Of a stretch of 64,000 nt of DNA, positions 43,956 to 53,550 are shown in pieces. The stretch's first letter is position 1, and every line of letters begins with the position of its first letter. Source of the DNA: Collinsella sp. (GTDB taxonomy: Bacteria; Actinomycetota; Coriobacteriia; Coriobacteriales; Coriobacteriaceae). The notes under the pieces were generated by a model that was not told the DNA's origin, searched no databases, and saw only the letters and a list, made by a program, of their open reading frames with translations. The stretch lies in NCBI GenBank assembly GCA_019419455.1, contig DXZW01000009.1, positions 58,301 to 122,300 on the forward strand, read 5' to 3'. The translations under genes and the position numbers were made by a program.

Positions 43956-44319
43956 GGGGGCGACTGGTTTCGACACGATAGCTCTGAGAGAGGAAGCAAG
44001 CCGAGGTCTCCTCGCCTCGTTAAACAGGGGTACCGTCAAATTGAATTGACAACAACTCTTCTTTTGAGCCTATGGCTCTCGCTGCTTAGTTTATAGCGGC
44101 GCGTCAACCCGGTGATTTCCCCGACACCGGTGCGACGTCATTTTAGGGGAATGCTCCTGCGCACGTAATCGGTATGGCGCAGGCTAAGACCGAACCGGTT
44201 AGGACGCCGCGAGCGTGTCGCTGCGCGCAAAGCGTCCGAGACAAAACCAGCGACTGAGCTTGGAGATGCCGATCAGGGGGCTTTCGTGGACCGGAGTTCG
44301 ATTCTCCGCGCCTCCACCA
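43956..44319 (+). ncRNA. ssrA: Transfer-messenger RNA (tmRNA)
   Basis: The 5' end GGGGGCGACTGGTTTCGACA and 3' end gattctccgcgcctccacca pair into a tRNA-like acceptor and T-arm. The tag frame (44048-44089) ends 'DNNSSFEPMALAA' plus TAG, with the classic ALAA degradation tail. It rescues stalled ribosomes with SmpB. The 3' CCA is encoded. A terminator follows within 12 bases. Confidence 0.95.
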
Positions 44320-44330
44320 ATAGTTACAGG

Positions 44331-44364
44331 CAGGTAGATACTTATATCTACCTGTCTTTTTATT
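44331..44364 (+). terminator. Terminator of ssrA
   Basis: caggtagata / tatctacctg stem with TCTTTTTATTT. Confidence 0.93.
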
Positions 44365-44376
44365 TCTTGTCCGTAC

Positions 44377-44605
44377 CGCGGAGAATCGAACTCTATGCAG
44401 GGCGCGGGCGTAAAGAAAACGCGTGAGCGTTTTTAGCCCGCGGGCGAGGGCGCCGGCAGGCGCCCGAAGCCGGTGCGGATTTGCGAAGCAAATACGCAGA
44501 TTCTCCGCGCAAAGTCCCAGCTAGATATAGATGCGATGCCGATCGGGCGTCTTGCCCCGGCCTCAACCCATCAGCGGATCCCCCAAACCGCGGAGAATCG
44601 AACTC
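44377..44605. repeat. Inverted copies of the tmRNA T-arm
   Basis: cgcggagaatcgaactc occurs at 44377-44393 and 44589-44605, each the exact reverse complement of tmRNA bases 44294-44310. A partial direct copy (gattctccgcgc) lies at 44499-44510. ssrA 3' ends are common integration sites, so these look like attachment-site remnants. No gene is seen in the 360-base gap. Confidence 0.7.
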
Positions 44606-44678
44606 TGCTCCAAAACCAATGCGCTCTCTATCCCAAAACTGGGTAGAAGAAGCCCAAACGAAACAGCAGGAGGTCAAC

Positions 44679-45557
44679 ATGACTGCAGAAGATAAGGCAA
44701 AGAACGCCGGCAAGGTCGCGCTCGTTTTGGAGGGCGGTAGTTTTCGCGGGCAGTTTACCGCAGGCGTGCTCGACGTCCTCATGGAGACCGGCGTCGAGAT
44801 TCCGGCGGTATATGGCGTATCGGCCGGCGCCCTCAACGGCGTGAACTACAAGTCGCACCAGATCGGCCGTGCCAACCGCATCAACCTGGCTTTCTGCAAC
44901 GACAACCGCTTCATGGGCGCCGCATCGTTTGCGTCCACGGGCTCCATCGTCGGCTACGACTTTATCTTCAACGATGTCCAGGACCGCCTGGATCCCTTTG
45001 ACAACGAGACGTTTGATGCGAGCCCCATCGAGATGTACGCCGTCGCGACGGACATGCTCTTTGGAACTGCCGCGTACCTGCCGGTCAAAAGCGCCGTGCT
45101 CGACCTCGATGCCGTGCGCGCCTCGACGTCGCTGCCGCTGGTGACGCCGCCGGTCGAGATTGACGGGCACAAATACGTCGACGGTGGCGTAGCCGATTCG
45201 GTTCCCATCGAGCACGTGCTGGAGGAGGCGGGCTTCGATCGCGCGGTTGTCATTGTCACGCAGGACCGCTCGTACGAGAAAAAGCCCTACGAGTTTATGC
45301 CCGCCGCGCGCGCCCGCTATGCCGACTACCCCTACCTGCTCGAGGCTATCGAGACACGCCACGACCGCTATAACATCCAGCGCATGCATCTGTGGAAGTA
45401 TGAGCGCGAGGGCCGCGCACTGGTCGTTGCTCCGCAAAAGCCGGTCGAGGTCGGCCACGTTGAGCACGATCCGGCAAAGCTCCTCGACCTGTATATTCAG
45501 GGCCGCCAGGAGGCAAAGCGCTTGCTGGGAGATATCGAGGCATTTGTCGAGCGCTAG
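44679..45557 (+). CDS. Patatin-like phospholipase/esterase
   Basis: 292 residues. The Ser-Asp dyad is 'GVSAGALNG' (GxSxG nucleophile) and 'DGGVADSVP' (Asp), with the oxyanion loop 'LEGGSFRGQFTAGVLD'. Bacterial patatins of this DUF6363-tailed group hydrolyse acyl lipids; the exact substrate is not known. AGGAGG six bases before 44679 sets the start, excluding the 66-residue upstream extension through the tmRNA-derived repeats. It stands alone. Confidence 0.88.
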   Translation: MTAEDKAKNAGKVALVLEGGSFRGQFTAGVLDVLMETGVEIPAVYGVSAGALNGVNYKSHQIGRANRINLAFCNDNRFMGAASFASTGSIVGYDFIFNDVQDRLDPFDNETFDASPIEMYAVATDMLFGTAAYLPVKSAVLDLDAVRASTSLPLVTPPVEIDGHKYVDGGVADSVPIEHVLEEAGFDRAVVIVTQDRSYEKKPYEFMPAARARYADYPYLLEAIETRHDRYNIQRMHLWKYEREGRALVVAPQKPVEVGHVEHDPAKLLDLYIQGRQEAKRLLGDIEAFVER

Positions 45558-45620
45558 TGTCGCGACATCATGACCCATGGACGACATGTGCAGAAAGTCT
45601 GGTCAGAACCAAAATACCTG

Positions 45621-45648
45621 TTGACTCGGGCGGCGAGCGGGGTAATAT
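45621..45648 (+). promoter_or_regulatory. Promoter of rplM-rpsI
   Basis: TTGACT and TAATAT separated by 16 bp, about 65 bases before rplM. Confidence 0.7.
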
Positions 45649-45714
45649 GGACGGGTTACTTGCAGAGCCCCGTGAATCTCTGTAACAACACGTACTGTAC
45701 ATGGAGGAGTCTAA

Positions 45715-46158
45715 GTGATTTCGAAATCGACTCACTACGCCAAGCAGGGCGAGGTCCAGCGCAACTGGGTTCTCGTCGACGCCGATGGTGCTGTCCTGGG
45801 CCGTCTTGCCACCCAGATCGCAATGATTCTGCGCGGTAAGAACAAGCCCCAGTTCACGCCCAACAGCGACTGCGGCGACTTCGTTGTCGTCATCAACGCC
45901 GATAAGGTCCAGCTTACCGGTAACAAGGCCGACACGAAGACCTATTATCGCCACAGCGGCTACAACGGCGGCCTCAAGGCTGAGAGCTTCCGCCAGGCTA
46001 TGGAGAAGCATCCGGAGAAGGTCATCGAACGCGCCGTTCGCGGCATGCTGCCCAAGACCACCCTCGGCCGTGCCCAGATGACCAAGCTTAAGGTCTACGC
46101 TGGTGCCGAGCATCCGCACGCTGCCCAGAACCCCACGAAGATTGAGCTGGAGGCTTAA
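45715..46158 (+). CDS. rplM: 50S ribosomal protein L13
   Basis: 147 residues from a GTG preceded by GGAGGAG. The family core 'WVLVDADGAVLGRLATQIA' and 'RAVRGMLPKTTLGR' are present. L13 is an early-assembling protein of the large subunit. rpsI follows two bases after the stop, the standard bacterial pair. Confidence 0.98.
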   Translation: MISKSTHYAKQGEVQRNWVLVDADGAVLGRLATQIAMILRGKNKPQFTPNSDCGDFVVVINADKVQLTGNKADTKTYYRHSGYNGGLKAESFRQAMEKHPEKVIERAVRGMLPKTTLGRAQMTKLKVYAGAEHPHAAQNPTKIELEA

Positions 46159-46160
46159 AG

Positions 46161-46556
<396 letters not shown>

Positions 46557-46588
46557 GGTTTTATCTCCTTACGAGATACAATGTACAA

Positions 46589-46630
46589 GCGGGGCCTGCC
46601 GATTGCTCGGCGGGTCCCGCTTTTCTTTTT
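46589..46630 (+). terminator. Terminator of rplM-rpsI
   Basis: gcggggcctgccga / tcggcgggtcccgc stem and a long T-rich tail (TTTTCTTTTT). Confidence 0.93.
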
Positions 46631-46679
46631 CGACTAGGGTGGGCGACTGCGTTTTGCCCACTTGGGAAGGAGCGATCCT

Positions 46680-48017
46680 ATGCCCCAGAACATCTTCGGT
46701 ACCGATGGCGTCCGCGGCGTCGCCAACGCCGACCTCTCGTGCGACCTCGCGTTTCGTCTTGGCCGTGCGGCGACCAAGTTCCTTGGTCCGGACATTTGCA
46801 TCGGCCGTGACACGCGTCTTTCGGGCACCATGCTCGAGAGTGCTCTGACCGCCGGCATTATGGCCGAGGGCGGCCGACCGCACTGCTGCGGCGTTATCCC
46901 TACGCCGGCCGTGGCGCTGCTCACCGTCCAAAACGAGCTCGACGGCGGTATCGTCATCTCTGCTTCGCACAATCCGCCGGAGTTCAACGGCATCAAGTTT
47001 TTTAGCCGCAAGGGCATGAAGCTTCCCGATGCTGTCGAGGAAGAGATCAGCGCCTGGGTCATGTCCGAGGAGGCCATGGCTGCCGACACGCTGCCGACCG
47101 GCGCCGGTGTGGGTCACATCATCAAGATGAAGGACGCCCGCAAGGCATATGTCGATCATGCCATCAGCACGCTCGACGGCCTTAAACTCGATGGCCTGGT
47201 TGTTGCCGTCGACTGCGGCCACGGTGCTTCTTGCCAGACCACGCCCGCCGCACTGCAGCGCCTGGGCGCCACGGTCCATGCCATCAACACCGATTACTGC
47301 GGCACCGACATTAACGTCGAGTGCGGCTCCACTCATCTTGAGCCCCTGCGTGAGCTCGTGCTGCGCACCCACGCCGACATCGGCCTGGCCCACGATGGCG
47401 ACGCCGATCGCGTGCTGTTCGTGGACAGCGAGGGCAACGAGATCGATGGCGACTACATCCTGGCCATCTGCGGTTCCGACCTGGCCGCTCGCGGCAAGCT
47501 CGCCAACTCCGAGATCGTCTCGACCGTTATGTGCAACCTAGGCTTCTCCATCGCCATGAAGGAGCAGGGCTTCGAGATGGTCCAGACCGCCGTGGGCGAC
47601 CGCTATGTTCTTGAGCGTATGCTCGAGGACGGTGCCGTCATCGGCGGCGAGCAGTCCGGCCACATCATCTTCCTGGAGCACAACACCACCGGCGACGGCT
47701 TGGTGACGGCCCTGCAGCTTCTGGCCGTGCTCAAGCGCACCGGCCGCACCCTCACCGACCTTGCCGGCATCATGAAGAAGTACCCGCAGGTACTTGTCAA
47801 CGTACATTCCGACAATAAGGCCGGCCTGGACGATTGTCAGCCCATTTGGGACGCCGTCGCTGCCGCCGAGAAGGAGCTCAACGGTCGCGGCCGCATTCTG
47901 GTACGTCCGAGTGGCACCGAGCCGCTGGTCCGTGTGATGGCCGAGGCCGAGACGCACGAGTTGACCCAGCGTGTGGTTGACGACATCGTCGAGGTTGTCA
48001 AGCGCGAACTTCCCTAA
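46680..48017 (+). CDS. glmM: Phosphoglucosamine mutase
   Basis: 445 residues. 'FGTDGVRG' start, catalytic Ser in 'VISASHNPPEFNGIKFF', metal loop 'DGDADRVLFVD', and the sugar loop 'GGEQSGHIIF' identify GlmM, which turns glucosamine-6-phosphate into the 1-phosphate for peptidoglycan. AAGGAG before 46680 sets the start. nagB, which consumes the same substrate in the opposite direction, lies 0.8 kb downstream. Confidence 0.97.
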   Translation: MPQNIFGTDGVRGVANADLSCDLAFRLGRAATKFLGPDICIGRDTRLSGTMLESALTAGIMAEGGRPHCCGVIPTPAVALLTVQNELDGGIVISASHNPPEFNGIKFFSRKGMKLPDAVEEEISAWVMSEEAMAADTLPTGAGVGHIIKMKDARKAYVDHAISTLDGLKLDGLVVAVDCGHGASCQTTPAALQRLGATVHAINTDYCGTDINVECGSTHLEPLRELVLRTHADIGLAHDGDADRVLFVDSEGNEIDGDYILAICGSDLAARGKLANSEIVSTVMCNLGFSIAMKEQGFEMVQTAVGDRYVLERMLEDGAVIGGEQSGHIIFLEHNTTGDGLVTALQLLAVLKRTGRTLTDLAGIMKKYPQVLVNVHSDNKAGLDDCQPIWDAVAAAEKELNGRGRILVRPSGTEPLVRVMAEAETHELTQRVVDDIVEVVKRELP

Positions 48018-48088
48018 TGGTCAAAAACGGGTGCCAAGTGGTAAACTGTTAAAGTTATTTTGATTGATTGGTATGTCCGAGGGGGAGC

Positions 48089-48586
48089 ATGTTCACTAAA
48101 GTCCTGAGGTCTTTTGGTATGCGTGGTCGAGTCCTTACGCTGGATGCTCCCATCTCGGGCGACGTCATTCCGTTATCCGAGGTCAAAGACCAGACGTTTG
48201 CTACCGGCCTTTTGGGCCAGGGCGTGGCGATTCAGCCTACCGGCACGCGTGTGATTGCGCCGGCAGACGCCAAGGTCGAGGCCATTTTTCCCACGGGTCA
48301 CGCCGTTGCGCTCAACACGGTCGATGGTCTAGACGTGCTCATCCATGTTGGTTTGGACACTGTCCAGCTTGAGGGCAAGCATTTTAGCGTGCATGCACAG
48401 GTGGGTGATGTCGTCCATAAGGGCGACGTGCTCATCGAGTTCGATCGCGAGGCAATTGCTGCCGAGGGTTACGATGTGACGGTTCCCATCTTGGTGTGCA
48501 ACTCTGTTGAGTTCTCGAGCATCAAGGGCTCCGTTGGCGAGCATGTCGAGGAGATGGACCAGCTCATCGTTGCTCGCGAGCGCTAG
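48089..48586 (+). CDS. crr: PTS glucose-type EIIA component
   Basis: 165 residues, a stand-alone EIIA(Glc) domain. The phospho-accepting His is in 'DVLIHVGLDTV', and the second active-site His in 'GKHFSVHAQVGD'. Such proteins pass phosphate from HPr to sugar permeases lacking their own EIIA. GAGGGGGAG before 48089 supports the start. Its position between glmM and nagB hints at amino-sugar uptake. Confidence 0.92.
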   Translation: MFTKVLRSFGMRGRVLTLDAPISGDVIPLSEVKDQTFATGLLGQGVAIQPTGTRVIAPADAKVEAIFPTGHAVALNTVDGLDVLIHVGLDTVQLEGKHFSVHAQVGDVVHKGDVLIEFDREAIAAEGYDVTVPILVCNSVEFSSIKGSVGEHVEEMDQLIVARER

Positions 48587-48626
48587 TCGCTCCGCTTGGC
48601 CTTTAGCCTACAATTCAATCACGTTT

Positions 48627-48660
48627 ACGGAGGGCGCCCTTGAAAGAGGGCGCCCTCCGT
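48627..48660. terminator. Strong hairpin between EIIA and nagB
   Basis: Perfect 14-bp stem acggagggcgccct / agggcgccctccgt, 6-base loop, no T-run. Confidence 0.7.
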
Positions 48661-48858
48661 GGCAAGATGGGGATTGTCCGAAGCTAAACAGCTTTGGGTC
48701 ACCGTGGACGGGCAGGGGCCTCGACGCGGTTAGACACGAGACACATATATTACGCGACCTCGCCCTGGTGGCCGCACACGTTGGTTGCGGCCGACGCGGG
48801 CCGCGGGCAAGTGCTTGTAAGGGGAGCCTTGCCTCTCTTGTACGAGAAAGGACGCGTA

Positions 48859-49587
48859 ATGAAAATCATTAAAGCTAAAGACTACGAGGATATGAGCCGC
48901 AAGGCCGCTAATATCATCTCGGCCCAGGTTATCCTCAAGCCCGATTGCGTGCTGGGTCTTGCCACCGGCTCCACCCCGATTGGCGCCTACAAGCAGCTCG
49001 CCGCTTGGTACGAGAAGGGCGACGTCGACTTCGCCGAGGTCAGCACTTATAACCTGGACGAGTATCGTGGTCTTTCGCACGACGATCCCCAGAGCTATCA
49101 CTACTTTATGCGCGAGAACTTCTTCGATCACATCAATATCGATCTGAACAACACGCACGTGCCCGATGGCTCCAACCCCGATGCCGCTGCTGCCTGCTCA
49201 GAGTACGACAAGATCGTCGCTGCCGCCGGTTACCCGGATCTGCAGCTGCTCGGCATTGGTAATAACGGTCATATTGGCTTCAACGAGCCCGATGACCACT
49301 TCTCCAAGGGTACGCACTGCGTCGACCTGACCGAGAGCACCATTCAGGCTAACAGCCGCCTGTTCGACAGCATCGATGATGTGCCCCGTCAGGCTTACAC
49401 CATGGGCACCCAGACCATCATGTATGCCCGCATGATCCTGGTTGTCGCCAACGGCGAGGCCAAGGCTCAGGCCGTGCACGATATGTGCTATGGTCCGGTT
49501 ACGCCCAAGTGCCCGGCTTCGATCCTGCAACTGCACACCAACTGCGTCGTCGTTGCTGACGAGGCCGCTCTTTCGCTCTGCGAGTAA
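48859..49587 (+). CDS. nagB: Glucosamine-6-phosphate deaminase
   Basis: 242 residues. 'GLATGSTPIGAYKQL' (phosphate loop), 'YNLDEYRGLSHDDPQSYHYFMRE' region and 'LLGIGNNGHIGFNEP' are NagB signatures with the catalytic Asp/His. It converts glucosamine-6-phosphate to fructose-6-phosphate and ammonia. AAAGGA before 48859 sets the start; the upstream frame extension is non-coding leader. A terminator follows. Confidence 0.97.
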   Translation: MKIIKAKDYEDMSRKAANIISAQVILKPDCVLGLATGSTPIGAYKQLAAWYEKGDVDFAEVSTYNLDEYRGLSHDDPQSYHYFMRENFFDHINIDLNNTHVPDGSNPDAAAACSEYDKIVAAAGYPDLQLLGIGNNGHIGFNEPDDHFSKGTHCVDLTESTIQANSRLFDSIDDVPRQAYTMGTQTIMYARMILVVANGEAKAQAVHDMCYGPVTPKCPASILQLHTNCVVVADEAALSLCE

Positions 49588-49616
49588 CGCGACCAAGCGA
49601 TCTTGCATAGCTTTCC

Positions 49617-49647
49617 AAAAGGCCCTCGCTTTGCGGGGGCCTTTTTA
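49617..49647 (+). terminator. Terminator of nagB
   Basis: aaaaggccctcgc / gcgggggcctttt stem plus T-run. Confidence 0.92.
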
Positions 49648-50036
49648 GTGGACATGGGCCGTGGCGCATGCATGACGGAAACCTTGCCGCATGCTTGACT
49701 GGTGGCTTCTAAATCATGTGATTCATTCTATAGCAGATTCTATGCACATTTGCCACCATAGAGTCGCAGGCGGTAGCGAGGAGTAGGCGAGTTGCGCAAC
49801 TCAAATAAAAATAGCCGACTGCGCTACACTGCAAATGGGATGGGACATGCTGGCAAGCGCATTGACCTGCGCAAAGACCTATTGGTCGGGGGATAAGTTA
49901 CCATCGGGCCTCGCTGTACAAAAACTTGCCAAACACGTAGCGGCAGACAATTAAAAACTCTAAGTCGCGCTATTCACGGGGCGGCTCATATGGTCCTGCA
50001 GCTACGGTGTCCATATGGTCGAGTTGAGGAGCAAGC
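49648..50036. promoter_or_regulatory. Long gap before the STAND regulator
   Basis: No gene seen. It contains a perfect 14-bp palindrome gagttgcgcaactc (49789-49802) and a twice-repeated catatggtc (about 49988 and 50012) close to the start of the regulator, either of which could bind a protein. Confidence 0.4.
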
Positions 50037-53033
50037 ATGGTAAACGATTTGGGCAATACGGACGACCTCGAGTTGATGCCGACGGGCGGCGGCTATATGG
50101 TGCGGCGCGATCGCTTGATGAACGAGCTCATCGTTAAAGGGCGCAAGGCGGGAATTGTTTTGCTCTACGCGCCCGATGGGTTTGGTAAGACGTCGGTGTT
50201 GCTGCAATACGTGCAGGAGGTTAAATCGGACCCCACGCGAGGGCCGGTTCGGATTATCGAGGCCGACCGCGCGATTGGACGCGAGCTCTTTATGCAGCTC
50301 GAGGTTGTCGCCGATGAGCTTAAGGACAAACCTCATTCGCTCGTTGCGATCGACAACGTGCCCAATCTCGAGCAGCACGAAACCGAGGACCTCATCGATC
50401 GAATCCGCAGCTTACGTGCTACGGGGACGGGGGTCTTTATTGCCTGCCGCCCCTCCAACCGATTGCTTATCCACGGGCTGGGCGATTCTGTAAAAGTCAA
50501 TGCGCAGATGCTCAAGGTGCACGCCTATGAGTATTCGTCATGGGCCACGGCGTTCTCAATCAGCACATCGCTTGATTTCTATCGGCTCACACAGGGCGTA
50601 CCCGAGCTGGTATCTGCCTTGCAGACGGGAATGTATGGACAGGGCGATGTTGCCGGGTTGCTCGAGAACGAAATCGTCAACGTGTACGGTGCGGCGCTGG
50701 CCGATCTCGCATCGCTCGAGAACAACCTGTTGTTTACCGTTGCCTGTTTGATGGTACTGATGGGCGAGGGCCGCATTGCGGAGCTAGAGGCGTGCGGCGT
50801 GAGGCTTTCGATGGTCGACCAGTCCATCTTTGTGCGCGATTATCCGATTTTTGGCGTGGATCCGTCTGATCGCACCTTTAGGTGTTTGGGCGCTAAGGAC
50901 AACGCGCGCCTGAGGCTGCGAAAGCTTGTTGCCGAGATCCGTCCCGAACTTGTATCGCGGGCTGCTCGCATTTTGATCAAGGCGGGCCGATGCGATTTGG
51001 CTATGGACCTGGCCGACGCGTTCTTGGACCGCCATGTGGTATTGGAACTTGCCGGGCAGTATGGGGCCGATCTTGCCCTGACCGGGCACGGAGGGGACAT
51101 TTGCCGTGCGGCGTCGGCGATGATCAATGCGGAAAGGCAGGAGCAAGAGCCGGCACCCGCCGAGGCACTCGGCGTGTATCTGGCGGCTGTCAGCGTGTGC
51201 AATACAAAGCTAGCAAGGTATATGGCGTCCGTTATCGAACGTGCGGGTGACCAGGCGGCGCACGAGGTCGATCCCGCTACCTGGAAAATAGCCCAGGCGC
51301 TCACCATCGCCTTTTATGGCGACAATGATCTGGGGCTTCCCGCCAACCCTGTTGTGCAAGAACAGACATCCTGCGAGGTGCTCGACATGCTGTCCGTGCA
51401 TATCGAGGTCAAGCGCCACCTAACCGAGCGAGCGGAAGACGGCAATGTTCTCGCGAAGCTCAAGGCGTGCAAAGCTTATGATTGCGAGCTCGACATCGCG
51501 GGGATTCTCATACAGGCCGACCATATGCTGGTGGAGCTGTTCGACGGCTCGTTTGCTAAACCCGACGAGCGCGATGACAAGATGGCGCAGATACTCGAGG
51601 CGCTCGATATCCGCGGGCTTAAGGCGCCATCCATTTGGCTGCGTATGGTGCTCGCGGCGCGGCGCCTGCTCGCGGGCTTGCCCGTGACCGACGAAGTGGC
51701 GTTTGGCGAGCTCGACCGCTTTGCGGTGCGTGTTCGTGACAATCAAATTCAGCTGTTTGGGTTATTGCTGGAGGGTTGGCAATCGCTGGCGGAGGGGCGG
51801 CCGGTCAACGCGAAGTTTCGCGCGGTTCAGGTACTCAAGCTCGCCGACGAATCGATTGCGTACATGCGCGAAAACGCGTTGCTGCTGGAGCGCGTGGCGT
51901 ACCTGCGCAATACGTCGCTGGTATCGGTTCGCGAAGAGGCGGAGCTGCTCGACATTAGCAAGACGCAGGTCGGTGGCTCAGAAGCCTGGATCGTGGCGCT
52001 GCACCTGGCCGCTGCGGGCCGCGATAGCGATCTTGCCGCCTGGATGTCTATGAATCGCTCGGGGATTTTAGACCCATCGTATCGGCTGTTCGCGCGTCTT
52101 GCGATGCACTGTCTGGGCGAGCCTGCCGTCAGGATTCGCAAGAAGCTTCCGGTGCTTGAGCTGTCGCGGTATTCACTACGCGATGATTTTGAGGGCGAAA
52201 GCGAGCACCTGTTCCAGGCGGGCGAGGTTGAGGCTGTCGATACGATCGGCCATATTGAGATGCGCATGTTTGGCACATTTCGCGCCGAGCGCGACGGCTT
52301 TCCCATCACGGATAAGATGTGGCGTCGCAAAAAGGCGGCAACACTTGCCGAGCGGCTCGCGTTGGGCATGGATGCCATGGTCGACCGCGAGACAATCGCC
52401 ATGGAGTTGTGGCCCCATGCCGAGTTTAGCGCCGCGCGCAACAATCTGTATTCGACGGTATCGCGCTTGCGCTCGGCTTTGGGTCCAACGCCGGATGGCA
52501 AGTCGTGCGTGCTCATCCAAAACGAGTGCATAGGGCTCAACGGCGACTACGTTAAGACCGATGTAAGGCTCTTTGACCAGCTGAGCCGCGAGATCCTGGG
52601 AAACCGTATGGGCGCGAGAGGCCCTCACCTGGTTGAGCTTTGTCTTAAGGTTGAGCAGCTCTACGCGGGGCCGCTGTATGTTCCCACCGGTTGCAATCCC
52701 ACGTTTTTTACGCGCATGCGCCACATTATGCAATCCAAGTACATCGACTGCATGATTAGGGGAGCGAATGCCGCTCTCGAGGAAAATGACCTGCAATCGG
52801 CAATTTGGCTCGTTGAATCGGGGCTTCGCCAAGAGACTGCGCGCGAGGACATGGTTCGCTGTGCCATGCGCGTTTACGGTGCGGCGGGACGACGCCGCGA
52901 TGTTGTCGAGCTATACAGCGGCCACATGCACCACCTGCGAGAGCAGGTTCAAGGCGTGCCCGAGCCCGAGACAAGGCGCCTGTATGAGCGCCTGGTCGAA
53001 GGCAGGCTCAAGCGCGTGCTTGTCGAGCGATAA
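50037..53033 (+). CDS. Large STAND ATPase regulator with C-terminal winged helix and BTAD
   Basis: 998 residues. An N-terminal P-loop domain (Walker A 'APDGFGKTS', 45-53; Walker B 'HSLVAIDNV') is of the MalT/STAND type, followed by a long helical sensor region. An OmpR-like winged helix starts near residue 738 ('IEMRMFGTFRAERDGFPI...AMELWPHAEFSAARNNLYSTVSRLRSALG') and a bacterial transcriptional activation (TPR) domain closes the protein. SARP regulators such as AfsR have the DNA-binding part first; here the order is reversed. It should be an ATP-dependent activator; targets are unknown. GAGGAG precedes the ATG. Confidence 0.82.
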   Translation: MVNDLGNTDDLELMPTGGGYMVRRDRLMNELIVKGRKAGIVLLYAPDGFGKTSVLLQYVQEVKSDPTRGPVRIIEADRAIGRELFMQLEVVADELKDKPHSLVAIDNVPNLEQHETEDLIDRIRSLRATGTGVFIACRPSNRLLIHGLGDSVKVNAQMLKVHAYEYSSWATAFSISTSLDFYRLTQGVPELVSALQTGMYGQGDVAGLLENEIVNVYGAALADLASLENNLLFTVACLMVLMGEGRIAELEACGVRLSMVDQSIFVRDYPIFGVDPSDRTFRCLGAKDNARLRLRKLVAEIRPELVSRAARILIKAGRCDLAMDLADAFLDRHVVLELAGQYGADLALTGHGGDICRAASAMINAERQEQEPAPAEALGVYLAAVSVCNTKLARYMASVIERAGDQAAHEVDPATWKIAQALTIAFYGDNDLGLPANPVVQEQTSCEVLDMLSVHIEVKRHLTERAEDGNVLAKLKACKAYDCELDIAGILIQADHMLVELFDGSFAKPDERDDKMAQILEALDIRGLKAPSIWLRMVLAARRLLAGLPVTDEVAFGELDRFAVRVRDNQIQLFGLLLEGWQSLAEGRPVNAKFRAVQVLKLADESIAYMRENALLLERVAYLRNTSLVSVREEAELLDISKTQVGGSEAWIVALHLAAAGRDSDLAAWMSMNRSGILDPSYRLFARLAMHCLGEPAVRIRKKLPVLELSRYSLRDDFEGESEHLFQAGEVEAVDTIGHIEMRMFGTFRAERDGFPITDKMWRRKKAATLAERLALGMDAMVDRETIAMELWPHAEFSAARNNLYSTVSRLRSALGPTPDGKSCVLIQNECIGLNGDYVKTDVRLFDQLSREILGNRMGARGPHLVELCLKVEQLYAGPLYVPTGCNPTFFTRMRHIMQSKYIDCMIRGANAALEENDLQSAIWLVESGLRQETAREDMVRCAMRVYGAAGRRRDVVELYSGHMHHLREQVQGVPEPETRRLYERLVEGRLKRVLVER

Positions 53034-53040
53034 AATACGA

Positions 53041-53061
53041 GCGTCCGAATCACTCGGACGC
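53041..53061. terminator. Bidirectional hairpin between the regulator and yhbY
   Basis: gcgtccga / tcggacgc stem in the convergent gap. Confidence 0.7.
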
Positions 53062-53092
53062 CCGCAGACTTGTTCGGTATGACCAGTCGGTT

Positions 53093-53392
53093 TTAGACGA
53101 GCTTGATCTTCTCGATATCCTTGCGCGAGGACTCGCGATACAGCGAGAACTTGCGGCCGATAACCTGAACGATGTCGGCGTGGCAGCGCTCGGCGAGCTC
53201 CTCGGCGGCCTCGCGGGCGGAAAGACTGGAGCCATCGAGCACGGAGCACTTAACGAGCTCGTGCTTCTCCAGGTAGGCGACCGTCTGCTCGACGGTGCCC
53301 TCGTTGACATCGGACTTACCGATGATGATGGCGGGGTTGAGGTGATGGGCCATGCTGCGAAGCTGCTTGACCTGGGCTCCTGTCAGTGCCAT
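53093..53392 (-). CDS. yhbY: YhbY family RNA-binding protein
   Basis: 99 residues of the CRM domain: 'LTGAQVKQLRSMAHHLNPAIIIGKS' and 'VIGRKFSLYRES' (the GxxG-like RNA loop). It associates with pre-50S ribosomal particles. It is convergent with the STAND regulator. Confidence 0.95.
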   Translation of the reverse strand: MALTGAQVKQLRSMAHHLNPAIIIGKSDVNEGTVEQTVAYLEKHELVKCSVLDGSSLSAREAAEELAERCHADIVQVIGRKFSLYRESSRKDIEKIKLV

Positions 53393-53550
53393 GGGTTCTC
53401 GCTTTCTATGTATGGGGCGCCCCGCGACGGGGCCTTAATCTACGTGAGCTGTCCCACGATAGCGCAGGAACGGCGCGGTGTGGGGCGCGTTTGCCCAGTT
53501 CAAAAAGAATGCGGATGCCGAGTGAGTGGGCGGCGTGGGCTGCGAACAGG

